Assembly (NCBI GenBank): GCA_037146835.1
Contig: JBAWWI010000048.1
Location: forward strand, 1-15,725
DNA from: IMCC26256 sp037146835
Lineage (GTDB): Bacteria > Actinomycetota > Acidimicrobiia > IMCC26256
DNA length: 15,725 nt
Reading direction: 5' to 3'
The first letter of the stretch is position 1. Each line of letters starts with the position of its first letter. This document shows positions 15,023 to 15,725 of this stretch, piece after piece. Under the pieces are notes generated by a model. The model had not been told where the DNA came from, made no database searches, and saw only the letters and a list, made by a program, of their open reading frames with translations. A program made the position numbers and the translations under genes.

Positions 15023-15070
15023 TAGTCCTCTAATCAAATAGTCCTCTAATCAAATAACCCCCTAATTTAA
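15023..15070 (+). repeat. 16-bp tandem repeat, two exact copies and one degenerate
   Basis: TAGTCCTCTAATCAAA occurs at 15023-15038 and again, identically, at 15039-15054. A third copy, TAACCCCCTAATTTAA (15055-15070), matches at 11 of 16 positions. The array is AT-rich compared with its surroundings and ends 23 nt before the SRPBCC start. It may hold binding sites or the promoter, or be a replication-slippage product. Confidence 0.6.
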
Positions 15071-15081
15071 TAGTGAATCTC

Positions 15082-15087
15082 AAGGAG
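15082..15087 (+). promoter_or_regulatory. Ribosome binding site of the SRPBCC gene
   Basis: AAGGAG ends 6 nt before ATG 15094. It decides the start in favour of this ATG over the in-frame GTG at 15073, which would place this site inside the coding sequence. Confidence 0.75.
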
Positions 15088-15093
15088 AGAAAA

Positions 15094-15555
15094 ATGGGAA
15101 ATCCTGTTTCAGTTACTCGTGATATCTCTGCAAGCCCGGAGAAGGTCTGGGGGCTCATCGTTGATCTTCCTCGCATGGGGGAGTGGTCCCCTGAGAATAC
15201 GGGTGGGGAGTGGGCTAAAGGGGCTGCGGGCCCCGCTCTGGGTGCAACCTTTAAGGGTCGTAACAAAAACGGCAAGAAGTCTTGGTCTACGAAGGTGAAG
15301 ATAAACGCCTTCGATGCGCCTAAGAAGTTCTCCTTTGGTCTCATGGTCAGCGGTAAGAACTGGTGTGACTGGGTCTATGAGATTGAGCCGACCGCTGCTG
15401 GATGCAGAGTGACCCACAGTTGGGTTGATCACAGAGGTTCGATCGCTTCTGGGCTCGGCAAGGTAATTAGCGGAGTCGGGGATCGCTCGGTCCATAACCG
15501 GGCAAATATGGAGATAACTCTCGAGAACCTTGCGAAAGCAGCGGAGGCTTCTTAA
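15094..15555 (+). CDS. SRPBCC-family (polyketide cyclase/dehydrase-like) protein
   Basis: This is a 153-residue START/Bet v1-like fold protein. The N-terminus MGNPVSVTRDISASPEKVWGLIVD is the standard beta-1 strand plus helix entry, followed by LPRMGEWSPEN (the usual D-x-x-x-x-x-W-x-P pattern), successive beta strands, and a long C-terminal helix (VHNRANMEITLENLAKAAE). Family members bind small hydrophobic ligands in a central cavity. Some are cyclases, many have no known activity. No catalytic residues can be assigned here. It has no signal peptide or membrane segment and is probably cytoplasmic. It has its own strong ribosome binding site and is separated from the GH3 gene by a hairpin and repeats, so it is probably transcribed independently. 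A flavin monooxygenase gene follows 81 nt later on the same strand. Confidence 0.85.
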   Translation: MGNPVSVTRDISASPEKVWGLIVDLPRMGEWSPENTGGEWAKGAAGPALGATFKGRNKNGKKSWSTKVKINAFDAPKKFSFGLMVSGKNWCDWVYEIEPTAAGCRVTHSWVDHRGSIASGLGKVISGVGDRSVHNRANMEITLENLAKAAEAS

Positions 15556-15623
15556 CTTTCGCGCAAGAGATTCTGTGTAACGCGAATGCAGTTGGTTAGC
15601 GTGGGCTCAGTCGTTAAACCTAT

Positions 15624-15628
15624 GGAGG
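15624..15628 (+). promoter_or_regulatory. Ribosome binding site of the monooxygenase gene
   Basis: GGAGG, 8 nt before GTG 15637, decides the start against ATG 15622. Confidence 0.6.
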
Positions 15629-15636
15629 CTGCGCAC

Positions 15637-15725
15637 GTGGAGCACTTTGACGTAATCATTGTCGGCGCTGGAATCTCTGGGATTGGTGCGGCTTGGCACC
15701 TTCAGCATCGCAGCCCGCATCGCAG
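15637..15725 (+). CDS. FAD-dependent monooxygenase (flavin-containing/Baeyer-Villiger type), cut by the right edge
   Basis: GTG 15637 opens a frame to the window end beginning MEHFDVIIVGAGISGIGAAW, then HLQHRSPH. The GxGxxG dinucleotide-binding loop is GAGISG. The MEHFDV-IVGAGISGIG opening is characteristic of flavin-containing and Baeyer-Villiger monooxygenases of actinobacteria and proteobacteria, which oxygenate small organic substrates with NADPH. GGAGG (15624-15628) lies 8 nt before the GTG and supports it. The in-frame ATG 15622 would put this site inside the gene. Only 29 codons are visible, so another class of FAD oxidoreductase with the same opening is possible. It could share a substrate pathway with the SRPBCC protein 81 nt upstream, which is only context. 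Confidence 0.8.
   Translation, partial: MEHFDVIIVGAGISGIGAAWHLQHRSPHR

Noticed and set aside
15558..15586. TTCGCG and CGCGAA inverted pair after the SRPBCC gene
   Set aside because: Only 6-bp arms with a 17-nt loop and no T run, too weak to call a terminator.
15592..15620. TTGGTT-17 nt-TAAACC promoter candidate before the monooxygenase
   Set aside because: Weak match at both hexamers, and the implied transcription start would fall on the ribosome binding site.
1..15725. CRISPR array, tRNA, rRNA, transposase or att site
   Set aside because: No repeat-spacer pattern, RNA-like cloverleaf, transposase motif or flanking duplication was seen on reading both strands.

Overview
The window looks like chromosomal DNA of a mid-GC actinobacterium. 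The signs are mixed ATG, GTG and TTG starts, several genes that seem leaderless (a TAnnnT -10 motif 6-9 nt before the start codon, with no ribosome binding site), tightly overlapping operons, and protein families typical of Actinomycetota (GMC oxidoreductase, SRPBCC protein, MEHFDV-type flavin monooxygenase). An aquatic Acidimicrobiia-like lineage is a guess, not a demonstration. I see no rRNA, tRNA, CRISPR array, insertion sequence or phage gene.

Layout: (1) Positions 1-92, minus strand: the first about 30 codons of a gene that runs off the left edge. A hairpin terminator at 101-124 separates it from the next operon. (2) Positions 167-4047, minus strand: a four-gene operon of a small unknown protein, a GMC-type flavin oxidoreductase and two extended SDR enzymes (NAD-dependent epimerase/dehydratase type). 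All junctions overlap by 4-8 nt. (3) Positions 4048-4262: a divergent intergenic region with a short orphan open frame and an imperfect palindrome. (4) Positions 4263-9915, plus strand: three tandem paralogous polytopic membrane proteins of GT-C glycosyltransferase type, joined by 1- and 4-nt overlaps. (5) Positions 9898-12642, minus strand: an OafA-type acyltransferase, a class I methyltransferase and an Alg5/DPM-like family 2 glycosyltransferase. The last overlaps the third GT-C gene tail to tail by 18 bp. (6) Positions 12643-12740: a divergent promoter region with a near-perfect 18-bp palindrome. (7) Positions 12741-14957, plus strand: a GH3 beta-glucosidase-like enzyme without a signal peptide. 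(8) Positions 14958-15093: a hairpin and a 16-bp tandem repeat. (9) Positions 15094-15555: an SRPBCC small-molecule-binding protein. (10) From 15637 to the right edge: the start of an FAD-dependent monooxygenase.

How the genes may work together (inference): the Alg5-like GT2 could make a polyprenyl-phosphate sugar on the cytoplasmic face. The three GT-C proteins have the first-loop acidic residues expected of enzymes that use such lipid-linked donors outside the membrane. The acyltransferase could decorate the glycan, and the GMC/SDR operon could oxidise, reduce or epimerise a sugar or alcohol precursor. This would make the centre of the window a cell-surface glycan or glycolipid assembly locus, with the GH3 enzyme on the sugar-recycling side. 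The donor sugar, acceptor and product cannot be read from the sequence. The most notable non-coding signals are an almost identical CTAA(A/C)GTCTGCCC box directly before two start codons in the 9898-12642 operon, and the palindrome before the GH3 gene.
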